Below are positions 45,440-58,210 of a stretch of DNA of 64,000 nucleotides, one piece after another. A model generated the notes under the pieces. The model worked only from the letters and a program-made list of their open reading frames with translations, was not told the origin of the DNA and ran no database searches. Made by a program: the position numbers and the translations under genes. Every line of letters starts with the position of its first letter. The first letter of the stretch is position 1. Source of the stretch: Jacaranda mimosifolia (Eukaryota > Streptophyta > Magnoliopsida > Lamiales > Bignoniaceae); NCBI GenBank assembly GCA_018894105.1, contig CM032121.1, positions 19,316,730-19,380,729 of the forward strand, given 5' to 3'.

Positions 45440-46629
45440 TGGGAGCAGAAAAGTAGAAGATGGAAATTGCGGCAAAAAAAAAGCTATTGTGGGAAGGTTA
45501 GCAATTGTTGACCCTATTGAAGGATAGCATTATTTTTTAAAGAATTTACTTATGAATGTGAGGCCACTAAATTCATATCAATCTCTTCTTTCAGTTGGCA
45601 ATGAATTATTTGTTATATTCCATTTAGCTGCACTACATAGAGGATTCATTGAGTTGGATACATATGATGAACATTGTCTTGATGAAGCTGCTCACTATCA
45701 AATGCCATTGAGTTTTAGAAGACTATTTGCAATTCTTTTAGTAAATGGTGCACCTCCAGATCCTAGAGCATTGCGGAATAAGTTTTACAATTCACTCTTT
45801 GAAGATTTTTTGAGGCAAGGAAAGTACACAGAGATAGAAATATGCAAAAACACTCTTAGGTCAATTGATGATTTCCTTCTTAATATGGGTAAATCAATAG
45901 CCAATTTTTCATTGTTGCTGGATTTTGAAAGGCTAACTGAAGATGTAAAGTTTAAAAGAGAACTTGCATATGAAAAAAGTATATGCATCTAAGATGATGA
46001 CAAATTAACAATAACTAAATTAAATGAGAAACAAGGCCAGGCTTTTAGAGCAATTATTAAGAAAGTTAACAACAATAAGCCTAGAGCCTTTTTCATCGAT
46101 GAACCTGGAGGAACAGGAAAAAATGTTTTGTATTGAGCTCTACTTTTATATGTTAGATCTAAAGGAGCCATAGCTTTAGCTGTAGCTACATTTGGAGTTG
46201 CAACATCTCTCTTACCCGAGGGCCGAACTGCACATTTTAGATTTAAGCTACCATTGAAAATTGAAGAAAATGCCAATAAAAAATTAGCAAATAATCAAGT
46301 TTGGCCAAAATGATTGCACTTGCAAAAGTTATCATTTGGGATGAAGCTTCTACGGCAAATAGAAAATTAATGGAGGCATTTGATAGATTATTGCGTGATA
46401 TTATGGAATCTCCATATATGCTTTTTGGTGGAAAAATAATTATTTTTGGAGGTGGCCAACATTACCTATAGTATCACAAGGAACAAGCCAACTTATGATT
46501 AAAGCAAGTTTTGTCGCAACTTCTATTTGGACAAAATTGAAGAAATTTAAATTAGATGTAAATATTAGAGCACAAGAAGATCCATTGTTTATCTTATTTT
46601 TACTTAGACTAGGTGATGGTAGAGAACCA
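45440..46629 (+). pseudogene. Helitron Pif1-type helicase, N-terminal part
   Basis: The 146-codon open frame at 45552-45992 contains RPLNSYQSLL, GFIELDTYDEHCLDEAA, PLSFRRLFAILLVNG and FYNSLFEDFL, the region before the helicase core. The core begins LNEKQGQAFRAII and continues into the Walker A loop, which reads EPGGTGKN instead of GPGGTGKT, then AVATFGVATSLLPEGRTAHF. Several frameshifts follow. The frame ends at GDGREP, exactly where a solo LTR is inserted, and resumes at 48835. Confidence 0.88.
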
Positions 46630-48834
46630 TGTTGGAATAGTGCCCGGCAAGCCAATATGATTGGCCTTGTAAAAGTTATTTCCTTGTAAAATAATCTTGA
46701 TTGAATGATATTCTATATATAGCCACCTTCATCTTATTCTCTTCATTACTTCACTCGCATTTGGATGAAGCCCTTAGATCACTCATAAATTCGGGACTTG
46801 GTTCGATGACCATGGAATAAGTCTCACACAGTCGTGATCTTAAATCTTCCAAGTTATATGATCTTATGAGACTGGGCATCTAAGATCCAAATAGACTTGC
46901 ACTAATGATGCATAAATCCAAGAGTTGGATACTACTCCATTCCATGAGCAACCATATGATATTTGGGTGCATGTTAGAGAACAAGGCACTGAAGACCCAC
47001 CGGGAGAATTCACTAGATAGCCGAAGTGGCAAGTCGGTAGTGGCAAGTTTTCCAGCTTACACTAGTGTATATTATTAGTCTCTGACCTGTGGATCCATGG
47101 TAACCTTGTGTTTGGTCCTCATGCTTTGACTTTTCCTTGACCACTTAGCAGGTCTTTTGGGTTGAGATTAGGTATGAGTTACTAGGCATAGAGGTTTGTG
47201 AGATCCAAGATAGAATCTGACTCCTCGCTTTTGTGAAGGGCGAGTACATCTCCTATGTGTTCTATAATGATCAATTCCAAGAAATCCTTTCTTGGAAAAG
47301 GAGTTTTCCGAAAATAAGGTCATACAAAGGACTCAAACATTGAGAATAGAGACATAGCATCGAGGTTATTAGGGTGTCGATAAATATCTAGCCCTAGGCC
47401 TATTTCGGGAGATAGAAAATAGAATGATCATATTTGCATGGTAAGCATAGAGCTATAATGGCTCTCCAAAATATTAATTTTTGCTAATTAGTTAGGCTCT
47501 ATGGGCTTGAGGTTGGACATCGACCATGAAAATTGGGTACTATTCAATTAATAAGATTAATTGAATTGAGTTGATTAGTTTAAAAGTGTTTTAAACTAAA
47601 ATGAATATAAGATACAAGGAGTTGTGAGTCCATGTCCAATGAATGGTAGAACCTATTGGGTCACACACAAAAGTTAATTAGCTTCCTAGCTAATGGAGGA
47701 ATTTTCTAAGAGTTAGAGAATCACTCCATAGGACCGATTTTTGAGGTGTCCAATTTGAAGGTCAATTTTGGTTTGATCAATTTAAATGTTAAATTACTCA
47801 ATTAATTTAAGGAGTTAAATTAAACTAATAATTAAGGAATTAATTATTTGGTGCCAAATGATAATCAATTGGTCAGGTTAACTTAAAGAGTTAAGTTAAC
47901 AAAATTGAACTAAAGAGTTAAGCTTGCTTGACTTAAGAGTTAAGTCAAATATCATTTAATTAAATTAAAGTGTTTAATTTAATTAATGAGAAGAATAAAT
48001 TTTGGAGGGAAAATTCAAATGAAGAGTTTATTTGAATTAGCATCTTAATTAATTTGAAATTAGATTTCAAATGTAATTGAAATGCATATGAAATTCAAAT
48101 TAGATTTGAATTCAAATTTGCCACCTTGGCAATGCAAGTGGCTGCCCCCCTTGAGGAAGCTATGATGCCAGCTTGGCATCTCACCATCCTCCTTTTATAT
48201 ATAGATATAGAGGGTGTGTGGATTGGCCAATGCAAGATTAATGTGAAAATTAGAACTTTCACATTTCCCTCCAAAAACTCTCTCCAAGCATTGCATCTTG
48301 TGTTGAAGCTTTGCTTTCATTTTTCTTCTCCAACCTCAAATTGGGCTTTCACCATTTTTTTTTTGCTCTCTTTCTCCAGCTAAAAGTGAGGAGGAATCGG
48401 AAGTTTGATTGGTGTGTGGATCATTAAAATAGAGGCAAAACATTTGGTTTGCTAGTTTTGGAGATCCACTAAAACAGAGCACTAATTTGGCGAATTTTTT
48501 TTAGGAGATCCAGAAGGCTTTTGATCCAAATTTTTTATAGCATCTCCTCCAAGGTATTGTGAGGATACACAATTTTTTTTTTTTTTTTTTTTTTTGTGAT
48601 TTTTGGAGAAGTTTAACTGAGGCAAAAGTTGCTCTTTTCCTGCTGCGCTGGTTTCTAGCAGATTCTAGATTTGTGAAGTGTTCACAATTTTCTCCTTGGA
48701 AATTAGCAATTCAATGTAACTCTCTATCTAGATCTGAATTCCTAGCATGATTAGATTCTTGTTAGCTTGTAAGCACTAGTTTATTTAAGCTTTTTAAGTT
48801 TTATTATTGTATCCTAGTGCCTTACTTGCATTCA
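46630..48834 (+). mobile_element. solo LTR inserted in the Helitron helicase, 2.2 kb
   Basis: The LTR starts TGTTGGAATAGTGCCCGGC and ends CTTACTTGCATTCA. The flanks are AACCA (46625-46629) and AGCCA (48835-48839), a 5-bp target duplication with one mismatch. Removing it joins GDGREP to YVLKDN in frame, which confirms both borders. A TATA-like TTTTATATATAGATA (about 48194) and a following leader fit LTR promoter structure in plus orientation. No internal retroelement region is present. A distant relative of its first 400 bp lies at 2815-3269. Repeated GAGTTAAG motifs occur at about 47810-47950. Confidence 0.88.
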
Positions 48835-49587
48835 AGCCATATGTTTTAAAAGATAATATACGTATTCCTAATGATATTTTCATTCCTTTTATTGATACTA
48901 AATATTGTTTAGATAACCTCATTAATATTTTTTTTCCTTCTATTAAATATTTTATAAATAATCGACATTCATTAGTTAATAGAGCTATACTAATGCCTAG
49001 GAATGATTGTGTTAATGAAATAAACAATATTCTTATTCAAAAAATACCTTCTAGAGCTAAACATTAAATAAGCTATAATAAAGCCTGTAATGCACAAGAT
49101 CAAGGACAATATGAAGATTACTTTAATAGTATAAATGTAAGCGGATTGCCACTGCATGAATTAATTTCAAAAGAGTTGTCCTATTATGCTGCTTCGAAAT
49201 TTAAATCCCTCTGAAGGACTGTGTAACGGAACAAGATTTATATATAAAATATTCAGAGAAAATTTTATAGAAGTTGAAATTACTTTGGGTGATTCTAAAG
49301 GAAATTATGTTTATATACCATGCATTCCCTTAGAATCTACTGACAAGCAAAAATGTCCAATAGACTTTCGAAGAATCTAGTATCCTGTGCGACCATGTTT
49401 TGCAATGACAATAAACAAAACACAAGGCCAAACACTTGATTTTGTTGGAGTATATCCTCCAGAACCTATATTTTCTCACGGACAATTATTTGTTGCTTTA
49501 TCTTGTGTGAGAAACGCAAAATCAATCAAAGTTCTTGTAAAGCCAACAATTGAAAAAGCAAAACTTCAGCAGTACACTAAAAATTAG
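48835..49587 (+). pseudogene. Helitron Pif1-type helicase, C-terminal part
   Basis: This continues the helicase of 45440-46629 with DNIRIPNDIFIPFIDTK and ILMPRNDCVNEINN. The late helicase motifs then follow: MLLRNLNPSEGLCNGTRF, MTINKTQGQTLDFVGVY and PIFSHGQLFVALSCVRN, where active copies have ALSRV. Breaks lie at 49065, in a frameshift near 49180, and at a TAG near 49380. The order matches the C-terminal half of plant RepHel proteins. Confidence 0.9.
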
Positions 49588-50393
49588 TGTACACAGAAAT
49601 TTATGAATGGATGGAGCTTCAAAATTGGTGAATATCTAAATTTAGTTTGCTATAATACATCACAATTTTTTTTTTTCTGTTATTTCACATAACTATTATG
49701 ATTAAGCTATAATTTATTTGGTACTTTGCTATTGCAGATTGATCATATGAGTCGGCAAATATATTATGTTAGACATTAGTTCAATGAGAAAAAGTTGGAC
49801 ATCAAAAGTCTTCGTAGAATCAAAAATGTTGCCACGACAATCATTGAACAGCCCCAAATACATATCAACGACTTGTGCTCATTGACGAAGAGGTAATATA
49901 AAAACTTATAGCTTGCAAACTCATTTTTATACTCTTTTATTTCATATATTATAACTTAACATTTATTTTTATGCTTCTTGTGCTTGTATTATAAAATGTG
50001 TAAATATAGATTACATGATTGCAACAACTTTAGGTAATATTATAAATTTCAAAATTCATTTTTGACATTTTGTGATATTGTAAGCTTAGTTGCACTAATA
50101 TTACAGATTTAGTTGTTGTATATGTTGTGTCTTATGAATAAAAATTAAACTCTAAGTAATTTGCAAACATGATTTTATATTTTTTTTATTAATATTATAG
50201 ACTTCACGTTCTTTTTTACACTTTTTGTGCTCATATTGTAAATTTTACTATTAAAAATGCTAGGTTTTATAAATGAAGATTGCATAATTATAGAATTTCC
50301 CTCTCAATAATAGCTCTACTACATTAATATGATGAAAGAGTTAAAATTAAAATTAAACAGGAACTTCTAAAATGAATAATATCCATATTAAGA

Positions 50394-50447
<54 letters not shown>

Positions 50448-51300
50448 TATATGAATTCAGAAAATATATAATTCAAAGAAGAAATATAACATTTATTAAT
50501 AAATTTTGGCAAAATAAAATTACTGAACTATAGAATTCAAAAACCAAACATAGAAACAAATTAACTTTTAATAAAAAATACACAAACATTCAACTAAGTT
50601 ATAGGGCTAACTTTTTCCTCATCATTTCCTCATTAATAAATCTATCAATCATGAAATTTTATTTAGAATCATTCTTAAAAATAGTTTTCATACATTAATA
50701 TAATCGAAAGGAATAAAATTAAAAAAAAATTCAAAAAAAGTTATGAAATCAAATAATATTATTCATGTTGAGTATCTCAATTAGACAGGATTTGACAAAC
50801 ATCATTAATTATGAGATATATATTTACAAACTTATTAGAATTTAATTTGTCAAAATTAATATTAAACAGATACGTTATATTAAAATACATATATACATAT
50901 ATATATCTATAGTTCGTCAAAATTAATATAAAGAAATAAATATATATTAAGATACATATGTATTATTTATCAAAATTAAATAAGAACTTGTAAAATGAAT
51001 AGATCCATAATAAAAAATGCATAAAAAGGTGTTGTTTTAATCAAACAAAAAAATACATATTACACTCTCTGTGTTATACTTCAAAAGAAAAAAAAAATAG
51101 AAAAATGCAATGAATATAAATTATACTTTTTGTATATTAGATTCTTCCAAGCAAACATGTGATCTATTATTTTATTTTGAATTTGAAGTGATTGAAACAT
51201 CAATAACTTAAATTAAAAAAATTATTGCCCATGAAATTAAAAATCGAACAAAGTTTATCATTTACTTATAAACATATGCTAATATATACAATTTTGTTTA
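49588..51300. other. AT-rich spacer between helicase and RPA-like gene
   Basis: A short block at about 49745-49895 (SRQIYYVRH, then KLDIKSLRRIKN) may be the first RPA-like exon. The remainder is very A+T-rich and behaves like intron or spacer. Confidence 0.4.
50394..50447. repeat. (AAT)n microsatellite
   Basis: An uninterrupted AAT repeat of about 18 units inside the Helitron. Confidence 0.97.
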
Positions 51301-51958
51301 CAGGGGACGAGAGTTGGAGCAACAATATTTGATTTCGACATCAAGCAGTTTGAAAATATGCTAAATCTGATGGAAACCTACTTAAAGTGGTATAATCGAA
51401 TCCAAATTATGACACTTGCAGCAATCAATATCAATGGATTATCAATTCTAGAACTGTAGTAAACAAAGAATTGAAAAATCTAATCTCGCAGAATATCATT
51501 GCTCCAACATTTTCTTCGATGTCCTAATTAGTCATATTAGCGAAGAAAAAGGCTGCCGGTATAACACTAAACTATATGTATTGGCTACAATATTTGTTCT
51601 GCATCTACTTGTTAACACTGAAATTGTAAATTATTCACCTTTATGTAGATGTGCTCGCAATTGTGATAAAAATTTTTTAGCAATGAGCTGTCCACTCTTC
51701 TGGCAGAACACATCCTATTCATGAATTCGGCATCATAAACTAAGAGTAAATGCAATTACATATTTTTTTTGTCTATAGAAGCACTTAACTTTCACATCTA
51801 ATTTTTCTCTTTGTCAATATTGGGCTAGATCAATCATATTATCTCTTTGGAATAATGTTGCATTTTCAGAAGGTAGTAGAATAACATTGTCCACTGATGA
51901 AATGTCTATTATATCAGCAACAAAACTCATGCTATGGTTACATAATGCTACTATTAAA

Positions 51959-52282
51959 ATTCTCCCTATGCGAAATACTTCATGTATATATAAATTATTT
52001 AAAATTTCTAGTTTTTTCATCTCAGGCTTATCTCTTGGATCAACACCAGCAACCCACATAACAGTTGATCCACCATTATCAGAGGCACAAGAACTAAAAC
52101 TATGGTAAGTATAAATAATAATTCTCCCTATGCAAAATACTTCATGTATATATAAATTATTTAAAATTTCTAGTTTTTTCATCTTAGGCTTATCTCTTGG
52201 ATCAACACCAGTGACCAGCATAACAGTTGATCTACCATTATCAGAGGCACATGAACTAAAAGCATGGTAAGTATAAATAATA
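51959..52282 (+). repeat. 162-bp tandem duplication covering an RPA exon and its donor
   Basis: Two copies begin ATTCTCCCTATGC(G/A)AAATAC at 51959 and 52121. Each holds the exon block GGATCAACACCAG and ends with a GGTAAGTATAAATAATA donor. Copies differ at only a handful of positions. Confidence 0.93.
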
Positions 52283-52687
52283 ATTCTATCATTAATATAA
52301 TTACCCTTTTGTGAATAACTTACAAAAATATGTTAAAAAAGAAGGGCAAACAATCAACTAATAATCACACAAAGTTTAGAACAACTAGATTGCAATATCA
52401 AGAATTTGCTAGAAAGCTCTACGCTTTTGCAAGTGCCACCACAACTGAAAAGGTAAGTTCTAGAAACAATAAATGTTATGTTGAGCAATGAAAACAACAA
52501 ATGTATAAATATATTGCTTATTGACATACTAACATTATCATATATAACAAATTTCTTCACATAAACAGATTCTCTGTTCGATTAAAGGCAAAAATCACTA
52601 ATACAAGACAACATTTCTACTATATGGGGTGTAACAAATGCAACATAGCATATGCTGCTGAGTTTAATTGGCCCATCGACTATAGAA

Positions 52688-53630
52688 GCTGCAAACAAAA
52701 CACAATTGCCTGCCCTAGATAAATTTCCAAATGAGATCTATTTATTAAAATTACTAAAATTATGTGTTTCATCTTCTAACATTTAAATGTGCCTACGAAG
52801 CATACTTTTGGCTGATTTGTATGATGAAACTGGAGAGCTAAGCATAACCATTTTTGGTGATGATGTGGCTAAATTACTTCAGAAAGATGCAATAACATGT
52901 ATAGAAATGAATCAAATGGTAAGCTATCTTAAGCATAAACAATATTTTAAATACCACATATAAAGGATGCTAATAATAATCTACCTTAATGCAGGGTAAC
53001 ATTTTGCAAGTGGATGAAACAAATGAAACTTTGGAAAATATAACATATCTTGCAAAACTCCAAAAATCAATAAAATGGAGGAATGATTGAGAATGCATCT
53101 AATACACTGTTATTAGCCTCATCAAAGACAGGAGCCCAAATGTGGTAACACCCAAAGCTGCAAACAAAACACAAATGCCTGCCCTAGATAAATTTCCAAA
53201 TGAGATCTATTTATTAAAATTAGCAAAATTATGTGTTTCATCTTCTAACATTTAAATGTGCCTACAGAAGCATACTTTTGGTTGATTTGTATGATGAAAC
53301 TGGAGAGCTAAGCGTAACCACTTTTGGTGATGATGTGGCTAAATTACTTCAGAAAGATGCAATAACATGCATAGAAATGCATCAAATGGTAAGCTATCTT
53401 AAGCATAAATAATATTTTAAATACCACATATAAAGGATGCTAATAATAATAATCTGCCTTAATGTAGGGTAACATTTTGCAAGTGGATGAAATAAATGAA
53501 ACTTTGGAAAATATAACATATCTTGCAAAACTCCAAAAATCAATAAAATGGAGGAATGATGAAGAATGCATCCAATACACTGTTATTAGCCTCATTAAAG
53601 ACAGGAGCCCAAATGTGGAAACACCCAAAG
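52688..53630 (+). repeat. about 470-bp tandem duplication of two RPA exons
   Basis: Unit 1 is 52688-53156 and unit 2 is 53157-53630, both starting GCTGCAAACAAAACACAA and ending AACACCCAAAG. Each contains the exon with GATGATGTGGCTAAATTAC, an intron from GTAAGC to the acceptor before GGTAACATTTTGCAAG, and the next exon. Differences are few. Unit 1 has a TGATTGAGAATG stop where unit 2 has TGATGAAGAATG. Confidence 0.95.
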
Positions 53631-53700
53631 AATACTCATTGATAGTGTCACAAGCGAGCTCTTCTTACACAGTTAATTGATCTCCTTATCTTATTCTAGA

Positions 53701-54647
53701 ATCAGAATTTCACAAATTAATCATTAACATAAACTAAAATATGTGTCAACACAGATGCATGAAGTCGTCTAGCAATTTAGAAATTGAAGAAAAGAGAAGT
53801 AGCATCTTCAAGCACTATAGATTTAGAATGCTAAAAGCAACAACAAAATATGTCTCCGTTGCTTCATCTAAAACTTCATTTCGTACTTTCTTAGCTGTTT
53901 TATAGGAAAATATTTTTGGGAGATGGTATTTTGAAACTAGAATTGGGAAACGTGATTAATGCTTAGTTTGATTTTGGGATGAAACATTTCTTGGTGTAAA
54001 TGTGCAATCAACAAAATTTATATTCTTACTACTTTGAACCTTTCGTCCTTTCGCGAAGATTTTTTAACTTGTTAATGTAGGACAAGTATTAACAATAAAG
54101 AAATATGGACAATTTGAGATACATATTACACAAAATAAGATAAGCTAGGTGAATTTGACGCATTATACATGCATTCATCTGCTTAAGGCATAGCCTTTGC
54201 TTAATTGTACTAATCTCATGCCAAAAACAAAAAACAGCAGGTCGATCGATCATATGCATGCAATTATATATAGCTGTGCATGTGTATATATATAGTGTAT
54301 GCATGCTTCATCTACGTACATATGGTCCTAAGATAGCATTGTATGCATTCATATTTAATTGATATACCTCTCGATTCCCCGCCAGATCCCGATATATCAG
54401 TCTTGTAATCTTGGAGGTACATATATATATCAATCTTAATTTGCTGCTATTTTCAATTTCATCACCCATCCCAATCAACTAGAGGAACTTGGTCGAGTCC
54501 CATATACGCAGTATACATACGCATACAAATCTTGGGTCAATCGCTCTCCTAGAGCTAGCAAGACATGGTTTCGAACAAAGGACATGTGAATACTTGATTT
54601 TACTTATCAAATACAAATTAATGTAACACATCCACCAACGAACTCAA
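53701..54647. other. 3' noncoding part of the Helitron
   Basis: No coding similarity beyond the RPA-like gene. AT-rich with TA-rich patches (about 54270-54300). Confidence 0.4.
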
Positions 54648-54678
54648 CACCACGCATTGCGTGGTGCTAAAAAACTTG
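54648..54678 (+). other. probable Helitron 3' terminus (hairpin plus CTTG)
   Basis: CACCACGC, loop ATT, GCGTGGTG makes a perfect 8-bp stem at 54648-54666. CTAAAAAA and then CTTG follow, with a T next. Helitrons end in a GC-rich hairpin followed within about 10 bp by CTRR and insert before a T. CTTG would be a one-base change from CTAG. Confidence 0.6.
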
Positions 54679-54751
54679 TATATATATATATATATGTGCA
54701 CGTCATTCATTATATAATTTATACCAATATATATATTAAGAGTTGGTCAAG

Positions 54752-54920
54752 TCTTCACATTCATTAGTCAAACATGAAAAGTTGGGGAATTAAGGAATAT
54801 CCTCTTTCAAGTTGTTTGTTATTGACCTACAACCACCGAATAACCAATTAATTATCCCAACCTAAAATACAACAACGTATCTTTGGTTGGACGACTGCAA
54901 AGTTTCTCATAGTTGTTACT
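54752..54920. repeat. dispersed repeat, copy 1
   Basis: Shares TCTTCACATTCATTAG, CAACCACCGAATAACCAATT, ATTATC and a TCTTTGGTT block in the same order with 56627-56895. Function unknown. Confidence 0.6.
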
Positions 54921-56626
54921 GGTTAATTATTTCAATTTTTAGAGTAACAGTTCAACCGAGATCATTTCTGAGTGCGAATAATAATATTATTTATTATTTT
55001 AAAATATCAAATACTAACATAAAAAATTACTAGTAAATAAATTACTATGCATACTAATGAAATTTAAACGCAAAATCTCTTAGAGATTATGAGAAAATGG
55101 ACTTGTATACTTCTTATGAAACTGTAAATTTATGAAATTTTTTGTAGCTAATGAGAATCTTGATTTCAATTTAAAAAATTATAAAAACTCATAAGATTAA
55201 TTGAAGTATTATAAATGAAATTTTAAATTAAGAAAATTTGTACTATTATATTAGCATGTGACTAGTGCCATGCATCGAAAAATACTTTTAATATCAAAAT
55301 AATAAATGGATCGGATACATTATTTTCATATTCATATCAGATTAATTTTGAATATTCAGATACATATACGGATTCGATAGATATTTATACAATGATATCC
55401 GAACTCATATCCGTTGATATCGTTCTAAGTCTTATACATTTGTATTCAATTATAATTATACAGATGTATATATATTCAATTAAAATTACCCGTATTTGAT
55501 TCAAATATTGTTTCTTGGATATTCATATTCACTGATAATTATTTGAATATCCATTTACAAATATCTAAATATGTGAATCTATTAACTTATAACAAATGGA
55601 TACTTTTTATTTAATAGAAAGAACTATACAATTTCATAAAAAATAAAGCAATCAAATAACTAGCATAATTTTTACTTAATAATTGACTTTTTAATTGATT
55701 ATTAGCACTAATTATATTAATAGTGACATTTAAGTATATTAATTATAAAGTCAACCAATGATAATTTAAGTTGATAAACTTTATTCTTTAATTTTTTCTT
55801 AATATTACTATAATTCTTTAAGTTTATTATTTTTCTTCATAATTCCACAATTATAATTTATATATACATATATGGATTATATATAAGATTTTTATTGAAA
55901 AATATAAATAATATATTATATACAATATTTTTTATATTTAAAATACATAAAAAATAGATTATACTATAGATTGTAAATTTTAAAAATATTATTTATCAGA
56001 TACAAATAATAATTAACTTACAAAAAATTAAATATATAAATGAATATATTTAATGAATATATATATATATATATTTGGAGCTAATATTAAATGGATCGTA
56101 TATGTATTTACCATATTGGTATCTAATTTCAATCGAATTTCTACTAATCAAATAAGGATAATATCCACTTTAAATGGATGCAGATAATATTTTGTATAAA
56201 CGGATAGTGATACGAATAGTAAATAAATTTTCGAATATACATTTATAGCCTTAGAAAATAATTTTTTTTATAATAATTCATTTTACTTCGTATAATTAAA
56301 AAATAAATAATTATTATTTTTAACATTTAAAAAGATTTACTATTAGATAACATAATATAAATATTTTAATTGAAAATATTAAATTTGAAACCAATTTATA
56401 CTTGAATAAGTTGTAAAATATTAAGAATTACAAAGTTGTATGCATTAATGATGTACACATTGTTTGAGGTTTAAATGATGATAATAATATAATACAAGCT
56501 AGTAGATATATATATCTAATTATTAATGTGACAGTATTTTCTTCGAAAAAATCCTATTTTTTAGGTAACTTTTTATTTTTATTTTCCCCCAATCAATGCT
56601 TATATGTCTGTTAATACTATGCCGCA

Positions 56627-56895
56627 TCTTCACATTCATTAGACAAAAAAGGAGGGGGAAAAAAAAAAAGAAAAAGAAAAAGAAAAAGAAAAAGGTTGTA
56701 AGATGAACATCCTCTTGTGTACAGGTGGTTACCACCCAAGCGGCAGTGAAATGAAATTTTCGATTTTATAAATAAGTTGCAGTTGAGCAACCACCAAATA
56801 ACCAATTCTATTAGATAAATGATTAATTATCTCAGCCAACGAACCGTAACGCATCTTCGGTTTGTTTGAGTAGTTGTGCTGTTCAACTGCAATCT
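56627..56895. repeat. dispersed repeat, copy 2
   Basis: Diverged partner of 54752-54920 in the same orientation, expanded by an AAAAAG microsatellite and a few insertions. Confidence 0.6.
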
Positions 56896-58210
56896 GTGTT
56901 GCTTCCAACTTACTAATTAAACCAAAAATCGAAAATGTGTAGATGCCTGTGGAGTGTGGAACAAAATAATTTGTGCATAGGGTGATATAGCCTTGTCCTT
57001 GTGCAGTAATATTAACTATTATAACTAGAGTCTTGGGCGCACTCTATATATGTGCTTAAATAAATAAAAATATTTATTTATTTTACATAATATTGTAGTT
57101 TATTTAATAATTTCATTACACCTATTTTATTTTTTAAAATAATAAAATAAAAAGACTTATGATAGAATAAAGCAAATTGAAGATAGTTGAAAAATGAAAC
57201 TATCTTGTCATTATTTTTTAAAGTAGGACTAATTTTGTGAACTCATTAAAAGTCACACCAAAATAGTTAATAATGTTCTCACATTTTATATAGTATAGAT
57301 ATTCCATAGCCCTTTCAAATTAATGCACCCCAAAAAGAATATCGCATCAAATAGTTTTTTTTTTCTTTTACAATCCTTAATTCATGATATATCCACAGTT
57401 CTTGCACAAAACTACAGCAACAAGAGTCGTCAAACAAATAGTATTTAATTGCTGATTAGAAGTCCCACCAAGATTCGGGTCTTAATCTATTCTCATTGTA
57501 GTTATTACACATTAGCTGTGTGGTGACATACAGACACAACCCAATTTGAGGACGCAAGTTTAAAGGTTTTTCCTTTTTTTTTTTTTCCTCTTAAAATTCA
57601 GGCATGACAGGATACAACTATTTAATATGGATGCATATATGTGTGTGTATATTTATATTTTAAAAAAATAAAAACTAAACTAACAAAAACATTTTTTTGT
57701 CTTTGTTTTAATTAATTTGTAATTATTCTATTTAATTCAGATTTTGTTAAAATTAATTTAATAAAAAATTATTAGAAATTTTTTACTATAATTACTACCA
57801 AAATTATCATTTTTATGATGATTTAGGAAAATGTAAAATTTATCCGTTTCAAAAAATATATATTTTTCAGTATACAAAAATATATTTGTAAAAACTTATT
57901 TCTTTCAATTTACAAATATTTTTTTTATTTACAAGTATGTTATGTAGTTTCAAACATAGTCATATATTATAAAATGGCTCTTAATAACTCAATATTGTTG
58001 TGGTGCAGCTGACTTGAAGAGGCATATATATGACCAACAAGGCATTCCAATGTGGCAAATATAGACACGTGGTGAAAAACCTCCAAATTGGAGGTCACAT
58101 GCATGGCACATGTGAATTTCCCAAATGCATTTTCCCCATAATTAGTGGACGATAAATGCATTTTGCTCAAATGAAGAGACTTATTTTGACTATTAAGTAC
58201 GTAGTTTACC

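Larger units (their letters stand above)
51304..53700 (+). pseudogene. Helitron RPA-like (OB-fold) gene with duplicated segments
   Basis: Exon-like blocks read GTRVGATIFDFDIKQFENML, then NPNYDTCSNQYQW, as in the first OB fold of RPA70-like Helitron proteins. Next come a GSTPATHITVDPPLSEAQ block ending at a GTAAGT donor, a C-terminal CNKCNIAYAAEFNW-like Cys block (about 52630), and LLADLYDETGELSITIFGDD followed by a NILQVDETNETLENITYLA exon. Plant Helitrons often carry such single-strand-binding proteins, thought to coat displaced DNA. Two regions are tandemly duplicated (51959-52282 and 52688-53630). Stops occur in the first copy of the second duplication. Confidence 0.75.
42276..54678 (+). 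mobile_element. decayed autonomous Helitron
   Basis: It carries, in order, a Rep/zinc-finger region, a Pif1-type helicase and an intron-containing RPA-like gene, the set typical of plant autonomous Helitrons. A 3'-terminal hairpin lies at 54648-54666, followed by CTTG and T. The left end is not located: the figure given is the end of the captured transporter fragment, and the true TC start may lie on either side of it. Stop codons and frameshifts occur throughout. A solo LTR (46630-48834) interrupts the helicase. Confidence 0.75.
54679..58202. other. AT-rich DNA without recognisable genes
   Basis: No protein similarity on either strand. It contains two diverged copies of one noncoding block (54752-54920 and 56627-56895). 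A tract rich in GGATACGGATAT-like motifs on both strands (about 55300-56240) may be an old TIR element, but its ends could not be fixed. There is an AAAAAG microsatellite (about 56656-56694). A G-box-like GACACGTGG lies at 58061. Confidence 0.45.

Noticed and set aside
55250..56250. A second hAT-like element rich in GGATATCCG motifs
   Set aside because: Motifs and AT-rich core are suggestive, but I could not find matching termini or an 8-bp duplication.
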